From Burkholderiales bacterium (GTDB taxonomy: Bacteria > Pseudomonadota > Gammaproteobacteria > Burkholderiales > Burkholderiaceae_C), in contig JAPLPK010000193.1 in NCBI GenBank assembly GCA_026400275.1, positions 1-55,906 on the forward strand: a stretch of DNA of 55,906 nucleotides. The letters are read 5' to 3'. The position numbers and the translations under genes were made by a program. Positions 8,630 to 17,795 of the stretch are shown here, in pieces. Every line of letters begins with the position of its first letter. Position 1 is the stretch's first letter. Under the pieces are notes generated by a model. The model was given only the letters and a program-made list of their open reading frames with translations, ran no database searches and had not been told where the DNA came from.

Positions 8630-9040
8630 TCAGGACTTTTCAACTGGCAGATTGGCTTCTTTCCAGGCCTTCAAGCCGCCGCTAAGCACCTCGGCCTGCT
8701 CATAACCCAGTTTTTTGGCCACAGCCAGGGCGCGGTTGGCGCGCGCGCCCGTGGCGCACACCAGAATCAAAGGCAGGCCTTTGTTCTTCACCGTGCTGGT
8801 GAGCTTGTCTTCCAGCTGGGCCAGGGGAACGTTCTTGGCACCGCCCAGATGGCCGGCAGCGAACTCTTCGGCTTCGCTCACGTCCACCACCACGGCTTTT
8901 TCGCGGTTGATGCGCTGCACAGCACCGTTGGCCGTCAGGGTTCCAGCTTTGGCGCCATTGGCCAGGACCGGCCACAGCAAGCCCACACCCGAGGCCACCG
9001 CCACCGCTATCAACATCCAGTTATCCAGTAAAAACTTCAC
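8630..9040 (-). CDS. Membrane-anchored rhodanese-like protein (YibN type)
   Basis: A 136-residue protein with one N-terminal membrane segment (about residues 7-27) and a single rhodanese domain. The active-site loop carries Cys95 in VCATGARA, the usual persulfide-forming position. Length, membrane anchor and position upstream of grxC-secB match E. coli YibN. Likely role is sulfur transfer at the membrane. The substrate is unknown. Confidence 0.9.
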   Translation of the reverse strand: MKFLLDNWMLIAVAVASGVGLLWPVLANGAKAGTLTANGAVQRINREKAVVVDVSEAEEFAAGHLGGAKNVPLAQLEDKLTSTVKNKGLPLILVCATGARANRALAVAKKLGYEQAEVLSGGLKAWKEANLPVEKS

Positions 9041-9150
9041 TTTGCACCTTTATTTGGGGTTAACCGGGACTTGCCCGAACCGGCGATTTTAGAATGGCGG
9101 GGTAGCGATCGCTTGGGACGCTATTTAAATACAACCTGCCTACACGCCAC

Positions 9151-9897
9151 ATGTACAAACTCGTTCTGATCCGCCACGGCGAATCCACCTGGAATCTTGA
9201 AAACCGCTTCACGGGCTGGACCGATGTGCCCTTGACCGAAACCGGCATCGAACAAGCCAAGCAATCCGGCCGATTGCTGAAAGCCGAGAACTACGAATTC
9301 GACGTGGCCTACACCAGCGTGCTCAAACGCGCCACCCACACGCTGTGGCATTGCCTGGACCAGATGGACCGCACCTGGCTGCCCGTGGTGCACAGCTGGC
9401 GCTTGAACGAACGCCACTACGGCGCCCTGCAAGGCCTGAACAAAGCCGAAACCGCCAAACAGTACGGCGATGACCAGGTGCTGGTCTGGCGCCGCAGCTA
9501 CGACACGCCGCCACCGGCGCTGGAAGCCACCGACCCCCGCAGCGAACGCGGTGACATCCGCTATGCCAAGCAATCCGCTGAACAAATCCCGCTGACCGAG
9601 TGCCTGAAAGACACCGTTGCCCGCGTGCTGCCCTTCTGGAATGACTCCATGGCACCCGCCATCAAGGCCGGCAAGCGCGTGGTACTGGCCGCGCACGGCA
9701 ACTCCATCCGCGCACTGATCAAGTACCTGGACAACATCTCCGACGACGATATCGTGGGCCTGAACATCCCGAACGGCATTCCTCTGGTGTACGAGCTGGA
9801 CGCTGACCTGAAACCCATTCGCCACTACTACCTGGGCGATGCCGAGGCCGCAGCCAAGGCAGCTGCTGCCGTGGCGGCCCAAGGCCAAAAGAAATAG
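9151..9897 (+). CDS. gpmA: Phosphoglycerate mutase, 2,3-bisphosphoglycerate-dependent
   Basis: GpmA, 248 residues, interconverts 3- and 2-phosphoglycerate in glycolysis and gluconeogenesis. The phospho-histidine motif [10 protein letters not shown] opens the protein, with [13 protein letters not shown] following. [21 protein letters not shown] and the second histidine in [10 protein letters not shown] complete the active site. The C-terminal tail is alanine-rich ([16 protein letters not shown]). It is transcribed divergently from the rhodanese gene, with 110 bases of shared upstream DNA. Confidence 0.97.
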   Translation: MYKLVLIRHGESTWNLENRFTGWTDVPLTETGIEQAKQSGRLLKAENYEFDVAYTSVLKRATHTLWHCLDQMDRTWLPVVHSWRLNERHYGALQGLNKAETAKQYGDDQVLVWRRSYDTPPPALEATDPRSERGDIRYAKQSAEQIPLTECLKDTVARVLPFWNDSMAPAIKAGKRVVLAAHGNSIRALIKYLDNISDDDIVGLNIPNGIPLVYELDADLKPIRHYYLGDAEAAAKAAAAVAAQGQKK

Positions 9898-9922
9898 GCT
9901 TCAAAAAGGTTTACATGGAACG

Positions 9923-9940
9923 TATCCGTGCAAACGGATA
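9923..9940. promoter_or_regulatory. Short inverted repeat upstream of the S41 protease
   Basis: Arms TATCCGT and ACGGATA around GCAA, in the 73-base gap between gpmA and the protease gene. It has no T-tract, so it is more likely an operator or leader hairpin than a terminator. Confidence 0.3.
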
Positions 9941-9970
9941 TCAACGTGTATATTGACAGCGACTTGAAAG

Positions 9971-11413
9971 ATGCTTATGGGCCAGAAACTCAAAATTACC
10001 GGCTGGGTTGCCGCCGGTGCTATCGCCGGGGCCTTAACCACGGTCTCGCTGCAAACAGTAGCGCGGGGCGCGATGGCGCCGCTGCCGCTGGAAGAGCTAC
10101 AACAACTGGCAGCGGTCTTCGGCATGGTCAAAACAGACTATGTGGAACCGGTGGACGAGAAAAAGCTGATCAGCGATGCCATCTCCGGCATGGTGGCCAG
10201 CCTGGACCCCCATTCGCAGTACTTTGACAAAAAGTCTTTCAAGGAATTCCGTGAAGGCACGACCGGCCGTTTTGTCGGCGTGGGCATCGAAATCACCCAG
10301 GAAGACGGCTTGGTCAAGGTGGTTTCGCCCATCGAAGGCTCGCCGGCCTTCCGCGCTGGCCTGAAGCCCAACGACCTGATCACCAAGATCGACGACACCG
10401 CCGTGAAGGGGCTTGCCCTGAATGACGCAGTGAAGCGCATGCGGGGTGAACCCAATACCAAGGTCAGCCTGACGATCTTCCGCAAGGATGAAAACCGTAG
10501 CTTCCCTGTCACCATCACCCGCGAAGAAATCCGAACCCAATCGGTACGCGCCAAGGTCGTCGAGCCCGGCTACGCATGGGTCCGCCTGAGCCAGTTCCAA
10601 GACCGCACGGTAGAGGACTTCGCCCGCAAGATCGAAGACATCTACAAACAGGAACCCAAGCTGAAGGGCCTGGTGCTTGATTTGCGCAACGACCCCGGTG
10701 GCCTGCTGGATGCCGCAGTCGCGGTGTCGGCCGCCTTCCTACCTGAAAACGTGACCGTGGTGTCCACCAATGGCCAGTTGGCAGACAGCAAGTTCACCTA
10801 CAAGGCCTCGCCCGAGTTTTACCAACGCCGAGGTGCCGCCCCCCTCGCCCATCTGCCGGTCGCCCTGAAGACGGTGCCACTGGTGGTGCTGGTGAATGAA
10901 GGCTCGGCCTCGGCCAGCGAAATCGTGGCCGGCGCACTGCAGGACTACAAGCGCGGCACCCTGATGGGCAGCCAGACCTTCGGCAAGGGCTCGGTGCAGA
11001 CCGTGCGCCCCCTGGGGCCAGACACCGGCCTGAAGCTAACCACCGCCCGCTACTACACGCCTAGCGGCAAGTCCATCCAGGCCCGGGGTATCGTGCCAGA
11101 CGTGATGGTGGATGACACCGAAGAAGGCAGCCCCTATGCCGCCCTGCGCATGCGCGAAGCCGATCTGGACAAGCACCTGAACAGCGGCCAGGGCGAAGAA
11201 AAGAAGGACGAAGCCCGTGAAAAGGCCCGTGAGGAAGCCCGCAAACGACTGGAAGCAGAGGCACTCAAGCCGATTCCTGAACGTAAGCCGGCGCCTGAGT
11301 TCGGCAGCGACAAGGACTTCCAGCTGATGCAAGCCATCAACCAGCTCAAGGGTCGGCCGGTGCTAGTCAGCAAAACCCAAACCGAACGCGCTGAAGAAAA
11401 GAAAGAGAATTAA
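9971..11413 (+). CDS. S41 family C-terminal processing peptidase
   Basis: A secreted or periplasmic CtpA/Prc-type serine protease of 480 residues. An N-terminal signal anchor (about residues 8-35) is followed by a helical part, a PDZ domain (about 95-175, with GIEITQEDGLVKVVSPIEGSPA) and the S41 domain. The catalytic serine is in EGSASASEIVAGAL and the lysine in FGKGSVQTV. The last 80 residues are charged and rich in E, K and R (EEKKDEAREKAREEARK). ATG 9971 and ATG 9977 are both possible starts. The second sits at better distance from GAAAG. A strong terminator follows. Confidence 0.92.
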   Translation: MLMGQKLKITGWVAAGAIAGALTTVSLQTVARGAMAPLPLEELQQLAAVFGMVKTDYVEPVDEKKLISDAISGMVASLDPHSQYFDKKSFKEFREGTTGRFVGVGIEITQEDGLVKVVSPIEGSPAFRAGLKPNDLITKIDDTAVKGLALNDAVKRMRGEPNTKVSLTIFRKDENRSFPVTITREEIRTQSVRAKVVEPGYAWVRLSQFQDRTVEDFARKIEDIYKQEPKLKGLVLDLRNDPGGLLDAAVAVSAAFLPENVTVVSTNGQLADSKFTYKASPEFYQRRGAAPLAHLPVALKTVPLVVLVNEGSASASEIVAGALQDYKRGTLMGSQTFGKGSVQTVRPLGPDTGLKLTTARYYTPSGKSIQARGIVPDVMVDDTEEGSPYAALRMREADLDKHLNSGQGEEKKDEAREKAREEARKRLEAEALKPIPERKPAPEFGSDKDFQLMQAINQLKGRPVLVSKTQTERAEEKKEN

Positions 11414-11432
11414 GCCTCTCTGCCCCCACACA

Positions 11433-11457
11433 ATGCCCCGATTTACGGGGCATTTTT
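11433..11457 (+). terminator. Terminator after the S41 peptidase
   Basis: Stem ATGCCCC / GGGGCAT with a 7-base loop followed by TTTTTCTTT, 20 bases after the protease stop codon. Confidence 0.9.
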
Positions 11458-11479
11458 CTTTGTCCACGACAATTGCCGC

Positions 11480-12238
11480 ATGAACGACGAGCAACTTCTA
11501 CGCTATTCGCGCCACATTCTGTTGGACGACATCGGGATCGAAGGCCAGGAGCGCCTGCTGGCGTCCCGGGCGCTGGTAATTGGCGCGGGCGGACTGGGCT
11601 CACCCGTCGCCCTCTACCTGGCAACCGCAGGCGTGGGCCAGATCAGCCTGGTGGACCACGACACGGTAGACCTGACCAATCTGCAGCGGCAGATCGCCCA
11701 TACGCTGGAGCGTGTCGGCAGCGCCAAGGTGGATTCGGCCCGCCAGTCCATGCAGGCCATCAACCCTGAAATTCAAATCACCGCCATCCAGGCCCGCGCC
11801 GATGCCGAGTTGCTGGACCGCCTAGTGACGGATGCAGATGTCGTGGTGGACTGCTGCGACAACTTTGCCACCCGGCACGCCATCAACGCCGCCTGCGTAC
11901 AGCACAGCAAGCCGCTGGTGTCAGGCGCGGCCATCCGTATGGACGGGCAGATCAGCGTATTCGATGCGCGCTCGCCGCTATCGCCTTGCTATGCTTGCGT
12001 TTTCCCACCCAGCGACGACTTCGAGGAAACCCGGTGCGCAGTCATGGGTGTGCTGGCGCCACTGGTCGGCATCATCGGTGCCATGCAGGCCGCCGAGGCC
12101 ATCAAATTGCTCAGTGGCGCGGGCAGCTCCCTGGCGGGCCGACTGCAAATGCTGGACGCCCGCAGCATGGCCTGGAATGAAATTCGCATTCCCCGTGATC
12201 CAGGCTGCAGCGTCTGCGGCCAGCGGCACGCACCCTGA
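11480..12238 (+). CDS. moeB: HesA/MoeB/ThiF family adenylyltransferase
   Basis: An E1-like enzyme of 252 residues that adenylates the C-terminal glycine of a ubiquitin-fold sulfur carrier (MoaD or ThiS). The N-terminus RYSRHILLDDIGIEGQERL, the nucleotide-binding GAGGLGSPVALYLA, DxxNLQRQ and the catalytic region are all present. Zinc cysteines are in CYAC and CSVC. Sequence alone does not separate MoeB from ThiF. MoeB is preferred for the full-length C-terminal zinc pair. It probably has its own promoter because a terminator lies just upstream. Confidence 0.88.
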   Translation: MNDEQLLRYSRHILLDDIGIEGQERLLASRALVIGAGGLGSPVALYLATAGVGQISLVDHDTVDLTNLQRQIAHTLERVGSAKVDSARQSMQAINPEIQITAIQARADAELLDRLVTDADVVVDCCDNFATRHAINAACVQHSKPLVSGAAIRMDGQISVFDARSPLSPCYACVFPPSDDFEETRCAVMGVLAPLVGIIGAMQAAEAIKLLSGAGSSLAGRLQMLDARSMAWNEIRIPRDPGCSVCGQRHAP

Positions 12239-12248
12239 CCGTCTTACT

Positions 12249-12300
12249 CCTATTTTTATAGCTAGAAACCCAAGCAATATATGCGGATAGTGCCAAAAAT
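12249..12300 (+). repeat. Decayed palindromic repeat, copy C
   Basis: TATTTTTATAGCTAG, a degenerate middle with GCGGATAGTGCC, then AAAAATATT. The ends follow the family pattern but the GCGC core is lost, so this is a tentative, decayed copy in the gap between moeB and the SulP gene. Confidence 0.4.
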
Positions 12301-12327
12301 ATTCCACATCCTCGCCCCGCATTGCAA

Positions 12328-14016
12328 ATGAATACGGCGACGCGACTACAGCGCTGGTTTCCCTTTCTGGCCTGGCCCCGACCCGATCGCAGCACCCTCG
12401 TGGGTGAACTTTGGGCAGGCTTGACCGTAGGCATGATGCTCATCCCCCAGGGCGTAGCCTATGCCGCGCTGGCGGGTATGCCGTTGGTCACTGGCATATA
12501 CGCATCCATGCTGCCAGCTTTGGTGGCCGTGCTGTGGAGTTCATCGACCCGCTTGTCAGTAGGCCCTACTGCGCTGAGTGCGCTGCTGGTCGGCAGCGCG
12601 CTGCTGGGCATGGCCGAGCCGGGCAGCGCCCAATGGGTGAAGTTGGCTGTCTGGCTGGCTCTGCTGTGCGGCTTGCTGCAGGTGCTGCTAGGCCTGGGAC
12701 GCTTTGGCTGGCTGCTAAACCTGGTCAGCGCACCGGTCTTGACGGGCTTCACCCAGGCGGCAGCCGTGCTGATTCTGCTGTCCCAGTTGCCTGCGCTATT
12801 GGGCCTGCATGGCGCCCTGGCTAGCTTGTTGCAGCAGCCCGCCATGGACCCACAGGCCGCAGCCTTTGGCCTGGGCGCCTGGGCCGTTCTAGCCATGGGC
12901 AAGCGCTGGCTACCAAAATTTCCCACCTTGATGCTGTTAGTCGTTGCCAGCGCAGCACTAAGTGCCCAGCTGGGTTTTGCAGACCATGGGGGCGCAGTAG
13001 TCGGCCACTTGCCCGCCGGCCTGCCCTCCTTGCGATGGCCCGCCATGCTTAGCTGGGCCGATCTGGGCGGCCTGGCCCTCCCCACTTTGGTGCTGACCTT
13101 GATCAGCTTTCTGGAAACCGCCTCCAGCGCCAAGGTGGACAGCCAACGCAGCGGCAAGCGCTGGAACGAGAACCAGGATCTGATCGGCCAGGGCATGGCC
13201 AAAATCGCCTCGGGCCTGTGCGGCGCGTTCCCCACCAGTTCCTCGTTTTCCCGCTCGGCCATCAACCTCTATGCCGGCGCCAAAACCGGCTGGGCCACCA
13301 TTTTTTCGGTCGTGTTGGTACTGCTCGTGCTCCTGTGGCTGACGCCCTTGCTCTACCACGTACCCCAAGCCGTGTTGGCGGCCGTAGTGGTGGCCGCCGT
13401 GTCCAGCCTGCTGCAGCCGGCCGAACTGCGCCGCATCTGGCGTGCAGCACCGGTGGAAGCCCTGACCTGTGCCACTACTTTTGTGCTGACCCTGGCAACC
13501 GCGCCCCGACTGTACTGGGGCGTACTAGCTGGGCTGCTGATAGGCTTATCCCATTTTCTGTACCACCGGCTACACCCCCGCATCATCGAGATTGGACTGC
13601 ACCCGGATGGCAGCCTGCGGGACCGCCACCTGTGGCAGCTGCCGATGCTGGCACCCGACACCTACGCGCTGCGCATGGACGCCGAGCTCGACTTCGCGTC
13701 CGCCAGTGCACTGGAACGCACACTGATGGAGCACCTGGCGCTACACCCCAAGACACGCCAAGTCTGCCTGTTTGCACAACCCATCAACCGCATCGACGCC
13801 ACCGGTGTGGAAACCTTTGGCAAGCTGCGCCAGGCATTGGCTCAGAGCGGCATCACATTGCACGTGAGTGGAATGAAACTACCGGTGGAGCAAGTGTTGC
13901 GTCGTGCCGGAGAACTCCCTCCTGTAACATCCCGCTCAGAAATGTTGCAACTACACCGAACAGATCAAGATGCACTCATTGCTTTACAAAAGGAGCAGGA
14001 AGACTTCGTGATTTGA
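12328..14016 (+). CDS. SulP family anion (sulfate) transporter
   Basis: An inner-membrane transporter of 562 residues. The N-terminal membrane domain (about residues 20-410) has ten or more hydrophobic segments and the signature GMMLIPQGVAYAALAGMP. QDLIGQGMAKIASGLCGAFPTSSSFSRSA is the conserved SulP stretch. A cytoplasmic STAS domain closes the protein (about 435-545, with INRIDATGVETFGKL). The ATG at 12328 is chosen over a TTG two codons earlier. Substrate could be sulfate, bicarbonate or dicarboxylate; nothing near it decides this. Confidence 0.9.
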   Translation: MNTATRLQRWFPFLAWPRPDRSTLVGELWAGLTVGMMLIPQGVAYAALAGMPLVTGIYASMLPALVAVLWSSSTRLSVGPTALSALLVGSALLGMAEPGSAQWVKLAVWLALLCGLLQVLLGLGRFGWLLNLVSAPVLTGFTQAAAVLILLSQLPALLGLHGALASLLQQPAMDPQAAAFGLGAWAVLAMGKRWLPKFPTLMLLVVASAALSAQLGFADHGGAVVGHLPAGLPSLRWPAMLSWADLGGLALPTLVLTLISFLETASSAKVDSQRSGKRWNENQDLIGQGMAKIASGLCGAFPTSSSFSRSAINLYAGAKTGWATIFSVVLVLLVLLWLTPLLYHVPQAVLAAVVVAAVSSLLQPAELRRIWRAAPVEALTCATTFVLTLATAPRLYWGVLAGLLIGLSHFLYHRLHPRIIEIGLHPDGSLRDRHLWQLPMLAPDTYALRMDAELDFASASALERTLMEHLALHPKTRQVCLFAQPINRIDATGVETFGKLRQALAQSGITLHVSGMKLPVEQVLRRAGELPPVTSRSEMLQLHRTDQDALIALQKEQEDFVI

Positions 14017-14109
14017 GGCCGGCTGGCACCGCAATCGAAAGCTGGTTTCGCGGACGCGGTTTTTCATAGCCTTACTGTTAAACTTTCTGCACTACTGATT
14101 GGTACTTTT

Positions 14110-14877
14110 GTGTCTGCATCGGCAACCTCACTTTCCATCGATTTGCACGGTTTGCATCTTGAGTCGGCCTGCGCGCTGCTCCAGATAGAGCCGCCTGCGC
14201 CCGATGTGGCCGACCCCGCTGCTTACCTGCAAAATATTCTGGACAGTTTGTGCGATCTGTCCCTGCGCGACCCGCTCACGGGCCTGTCCAATCGCCGCCA
14301 TTTCAATGCCGTACTGGCCTCCGAAGTAGACCGTGTGGCGCGTTCAGGCGAAGAAGCGCTGCTGTTAATGATCGACATTGATCATTTCAAAAGTGTGAAC
14401 GATACCTATGGCCACTCCGCTGGCGACGAAGTCCTGCGGGTCGTTGCAAAAACCCTGCAGACCTGCGTGCGCCCCATGGACACGCTGGCACGCTTCGGCG
14501 GTGAAGAGTTCGTGGTGATATTGCCGTCCTGCCAGCCGAGCTTTGGCCATGTGGTGGCGGAGCGCATCCGCAGGGCTGTGGAAAATACCATGATCGCTAT
14601 TGCCCCCGGACTCGATCTGAAGGTTACGATCAGTATCGGTGGCGCATTCGCTTTGCAATGGATACGGTCAACCAGCGAGCTCTGGACGGAACGTGCGGAC
14701 CAGCAACTTTATTTAGCCAAAACTACCGGGCGTAACCGCCTATGCCTGGAGCCCCCACCGGAAAGCAATGTCAGCGCGGAAGAAAAAAATCTGTTGTTTG
14801 GTCACCTGTCTGCCATCGAGCCGGCATGGGTTGAAATGTCGTCTAGTGCCACCTCTGATGGCGCTACACAAAGGTAA
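14110..14877 (+). CDS. Diguanylate cyclase (GGDEF domain)
   Basis: A soluble 255-residue protein that should make cyclic di-GMP from two GTP. The GGDEF domain spans about residues 50-215: DPLTGLSNRRHF opens it, the metal-binding DIDHFKSVND follows, and the active site is GGEEF. An RxxD product-inhibition site (RPMD) sits five residues before GGEEF. The first 50 residues and last 35 match no domain I know. It starts with GTG, with a weak Shine-Dalgarno, and its stop is 3 bases from the next gene's start, so the two are co-transcribed. Confidence 0.9.
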   Translation: MSASATSLSIDLHGLHLESACALLQIEPPAPDVADPAAYLQNILDSLCDLSLRDPLTGLSNRRHFNAVLASEVDRVARSGEEALLLMIDIDHFKSVNDTYGHSAGDEVLRVVAKTLQTCVRPMDTLARFGGEEFVVILPSCQPSFGHVVAERIRRAVENTMIAIAPGLDLKVTISIGGAFALQWIRSTSELWTERADQQLYLAKTTGRNRLCLEPPPESNVSAEEKNLLFGHLSAIEPAWVEMSSSATSDGATQR

Positions 14878-14880
14878 GCC

Positions 14881-15711
14881 GTGAGTAACAACAATTCAAC
14901 AACCTCGACCACTCCGGCAGGCGCCGGCGCCAAGGTATTGGCCATCACCAGTGGAAAAGGCGGTGTAGGGAAGACCTTTGTCTCGGCCAATCTGGCGGCG
15001 GCACTTGCCAAGCGGGGCCACCGCGTGCTGGTGCTGGATGCAGACCTGGGCTTGGCGAATCTGGATGTGGTGCTGAACCTGCACCCCAAGATCACGCTGC
15101 ATGACGTATTTACGGGTAAGGCAACGCTGGACGAGGCCATCATCAAGGCACCCGGCGGCTTTTCGGTACTGCTGGCTGGCTCTGGCATGGTCGAATATTC
15201 ACGGCTGACGCCAGAAGTCCGCGACGAATTCCTGCAAGTGGTGCGTAGCCTGGTGCCTCGCTATGACGTGCTGTTGCTGGATACCGGCGCAGGCATCTCG
15301 GATGTGGTGCTGTTCTCGGTCTCGCTGGCGTCCGAAGTCCTGGTGGTGGCCACCCCCGAACCCACCTCGCTCACCGACGCATATGCGGCCATCAAGGTGC
15401 TGGCCACCCAGCAAAAGCGCCAGCACGTGCGCTTGATCATCAACCAGACAGCGCGCCCTGGCGATGGCCGGGCGATCACCACCCAGCTGCAACAGGTGCT
15501 AGACCGCTTTGTGACCACTGGCACCGGGCGCTCCGTGCGTCTGATCCATGTGGGTGACATTCCCGCCGACTTGGCGGTGCGTGAAGCCGTGATGCGACGC
15601 CAGCTGTTGCTCGTCAACACACCAGGCTGCCCCGCTGCACTGGCGATGTCCGAGTTGGCCCGCAAACTCGACGAAACCGTAATCACCCCCACTGAATTCA
15701 GCAAGGCTTGA
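14881..15711 (+). CDS. MinD/ParA family ATPase (FlhG-like)
   Basis: A 276-residue P-loop ATPase with the deviant Walker A motif SGKGGVGKTFVSANLAAAL, the LDADLGLANLDVVLN switch region and the LLLDTGAGISD Walker B. This is the MinD/FlhG (YlxH) branch rather than plasmid ParA, judging by DLGLANLD and the absence of a partner parB. FlhG-type proteins set flagellar number or chemoreceptor position at the membrane. The pairing with a diguanylate cyclase suggests a role in motility or polarity. The start codon is GTG, 3 bases after the cyclase stop. Confidence 0.85.
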   Translation: MSNNNSTTSTTPAGAGAKVLAITSGKGGVGKTFVSANLAAALAKRGHRVLVLDADLGLANLDVVLNLHPKITLHDVFTGKATLDEAIIKAPGGFSVLLAGSGMVEYSRLTPEVRDEFLQVVRSLVPRYDVLLLDTGAGISDVVLFSVSLASEVLVVATPEPTSLTDAYAAIKVLATQQKRQHVRLIINQTARPGDGRAITTQLQQVLDRFVTTGTGRSVRLIHVGDIPADLAVREAVMRRQLLLVNTPGCPAALAMSELARKLDETVITPTEFSKA

Positions 15712-15723
15712 GCGCAAAGCGCC

Positions 15724-16596
15724 TCAGGCCGTGATGATCCAGCCCTCCAGTGGGTCCATATCGACGGGTAAGCCGTAGCGGGGAATGCCTAATGCATGCT
15801 GCCCTGCGGCCCATCCGGCCTGCAGCATGCACAGCACCGCATCCAGGGCGTCACCGCTGGCATCCGCCACCAGGCTTTCGCGCTGTTCGGCACTGATAGC
15901 CAGGCGCAGCCCCAGGCCTACCGCGCCATGGGCGCCCTGCCCCAATTCCAGCGCCTGCACCAAGTCTTTGCGGGCCTGCATGCGCTCACGCGTTTGTTTG
16001 GCCTTGTCATCGCTTTTGTAACTACGCCGCCCGACACCACGGGCACCCGGCTGCCATCCGTCAAGCACACGCCGCGCCAGCAAACCGGGGTAGGCCTCCA
16101 AGGCCACGCGCCGGGAGTCACCGCGATGCAAACCGGGGAAGTCGACTCCGGCGTCCAGCAACAAGGGAACACCCGCGTGCAACATATAGGCCACCGGTGG
16201 GTTTACCCACTTCATTGACGGGCTGGAGCCGGCCGCGAAATCGCAGCCGCGGTGGGCGAATTTGCCGCCCGCAGGCCGGGCGTCGCAGAAAGCCGCAAAC
16301 TGCGCCCGGACCTGGGCCCGGTCCAGGCTGGAAAAATGGCGTATACAGTCCACCCAGCAGAGCGGCCAACCCAGGCTTTCAACCAGTTCGCGGGGCAAGC
16401 CGAAGGGCAAATCGAATGCCCCCACCCAGTCTTGAGGCTGGGCAACTACGGCTGCAAAATCGGACAGGGAAGATATGCGCTCCAGCCGAGTCAACGCCAC
16501 GCATCCATCCGCGTGGGCGCCCCAGGCCAACACAATGTTTTTGCGCTTCGTCGGGCTACTGGAAAAATCACAGCCCAGAAGTGCAGGCAAGCCCAT
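15724..16596 (-). CDS. DUF429 domain-containing protein
   Basis: A 290-residue protein of the DUF429 family, which has an RNase H-like fold and is often called a predicted nuclease. The N-terminal GCDFSSSPTKRKN carries the first acidic residue, VGAFDLPFGLPREL the second, and EAYPGLLARRV and the C-terminal DASGDALDAVLCMLQA the others. Function is not known. It is convergent with the ATPase gene (12 bases between) and stands alone on its strand. Confidence 0.8.
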   Translation of the reverse strand: MGLPALLGCDFSSSPTKRKNIVLAWGAHADGCVALTRLERISSLSDFAAVVAQPQDWVGAFDLPFGLPRELVESLGWPLCWVDCIRHFSSLDRAQVRAQFAAFCDARPAGGKFAHRGCDFAAGSSPSMKWVNPPVAYMLHAGVPLLLDAGVDFPGLHRGDSRRVALEAYPGLLARRVLDGWQPGARGVGRRSYKSDDKAKQTRERMQARKDLVQALELGQGAHGAVGLGLRLAISAEQRESLVADASGDALDAVLCMLQAGWAAGQHALGIPRYGLPVDMDPLEGWIITA

Positions 16597-16627
16597 GCCC
16601 TAAGCTGCTGCAAATACTAGAGAACGC

Positions 16628-17050
16628 TTAGACGCGGCCCACAATGGATGCGGTGGCCATCAGCTCTTCCAGCAGGGCCAGCGAGACTTTGCCCGACACG
16701 GAATAGGGGTCCAGCTCTGGCTTCTCTGCATATTTCAAGAGAATGGACTGGTTCAGACGCTGGATGTTCACCTGGCCCATGGTCCAGCCACCAAAACGTC
16801 GCTCGGAGATTTCTTCGAAATGCAGCAGCGCCACGTCTTTATGGCGTGCATCGCGCTGGATATGGCCATACAGCTCATTGACCGGCATACGACCGCCTTC
16901 AATGGCCTGCAAAAAGATACCACCGCCATAGCAAAGAATGCCGGTGATGCCGCAGGTCGGGTTGTATTGGCGCGACTGGGCCAGGATGGCCTCAATCGCA
17001 GCAGGGCTGGTATCCAGGGCGCGGCTGGCGTAGAGCAGACGTACAAGCAT
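16628..17050 (-). CDS. BLUF-domain blue-light sensor
   Basis: A short BLUF protein of 140 residues that should bind FAD and respond to blue light. The key positions are present: Tyr7 (LLYASR), Asn30, Gln48 (FLQAIEG), Trp89 and Met91 (GGWTMG). The BLUF core ends near residue 95. The last 45 residues are the helical cap usual in stand-alone BLUF proteins such as PixD, with no output domain. The ATG at 17050 is only 4 bases after the folE stop, so it is translated from the folE transcript. A longer start upstream would overlap folE and lacks support. Confidence 0.93.
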   Translation of the reverse strand: MLVRLLYASRALDTSPAAIEAILAQSRQYNPTCGITGILCYGGGIFLQAIEGGRMPVNELYGHIQRDARHKDVALLHFEEISERRFGGWTMGQVNIQRLNQSILLKYAEKPELDPYSVSGKVSLALLEELMATASIVGRV

Positions 17051-17054
17051 GGCG

Positions 17055-17795
17055 TTAGCCCTTTCTGGGGAGGAGAGACAGGAATTCACGGCGCAGGCTG
17101 GAGTCCTTCAGGAATGCACCGCGCATGACCGAGTTGATCATCTTACTGTCCACATCTTTCACACCGCGCCAACCCATGCAGAAATGGCTGGCCTCCATCA
17201 CGATGGCCAAGCCGTCCGGCTGGGTCTTCTCCTGGATCAGGTCGGCCAGTTGCACCACGGCTTCTTCCTGGATCTGGGGGCGGCCCATGATCCACTCGGC
17301 CCGGCGCGCATATTTCGACAAGCCGATCACGTTTGTGTGCTCGTTGGGCAGCACGCCGATCCATATGTGGCCCATTACAGGGCACAAATGGTGGGAGCAA
17401 GCGCTGCGCACCATGATCGGGCCGACGATCATCAGCTCGTTCAAATGCTCGGCGTTGGGGAATTCGGTGATGGTGGGAGCCGCCACATAGCGCCCCTTGA
17501 ACACCTCTTTCAGGTACATCTTGGCCACTCGGCGGGCGGTGTTCTCGGTGTTGTGATCGTTTTCGGTATCGATCACCATGCTGTTCAGCACACCCTGCAT
17601 TTGCACGGTGACCTCATCCAGCAAGGCCTCCAATTCACCAGGCTGGATGAACTCGGCAATATTGTCATTGGCGTTGAAACGCTTGCGCGCGGCCTGCAGC
17701 CGTTCGCGAATTTTGACGGATACAGGTGTGCCTTCCCCGTCTCGGGCATCAGCCAGCGCAATGGGATTCATAGCATCAGGTGTTTTCATTAACAT
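17055..17795 (-). CDS. folE: GTP cyclohydrolase I
   Basis: FolE, 246 residues, converts GTP to dihydroneopterin triphosphate, the first step to folates and pterins. The zinc and substrate residues are visible: SACSHHLCPVMGHIWIG, NVIGLSKYARR, and EASHFCMGWRGV. The N-terminal 60 residues are an extra extension relative to the shortest bacterial enzymes. ATG 17795 and ATG 17789 are alternative starts. It is the first gene of a two-gene operon with the BLUF sensor. Confidence 0.96.
   Translation of the reverse strand: MLMKTPDAMNPIALADARDGEGTPVSVKIRERLQAARKRFNANDNIAEFIQPGELEALLDEVTVQMQGVLNSMVIDTENDHNTENTARRVAKMYLKEVFKGRYVAAPTITEFPNAEHLNELMIVGPIMVRSACSHHLCPVMGHIWIGVLPNEHTNVIGLSKYARRAEWIMGRPQIQEEAVVQLADLIQEKTQPDGLAIVMEASHFCMGWRGVKDVDSKMINSVMRGAFLKDSSLRREFLSLLPRKG

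Noticed and set aside
9104-9113. AGCGATCGCT palindrome upstream of gpmA
   Set aside because: A single short palindrome of a kind common in GC-rich DNA, with nothing else to support an operator.
16600-16640. AGCTGCTGCAAATACTAG near the DUF429 start as a repeat copy
   Set aside because: It lacks the paired GCGC core and the T-rich end.
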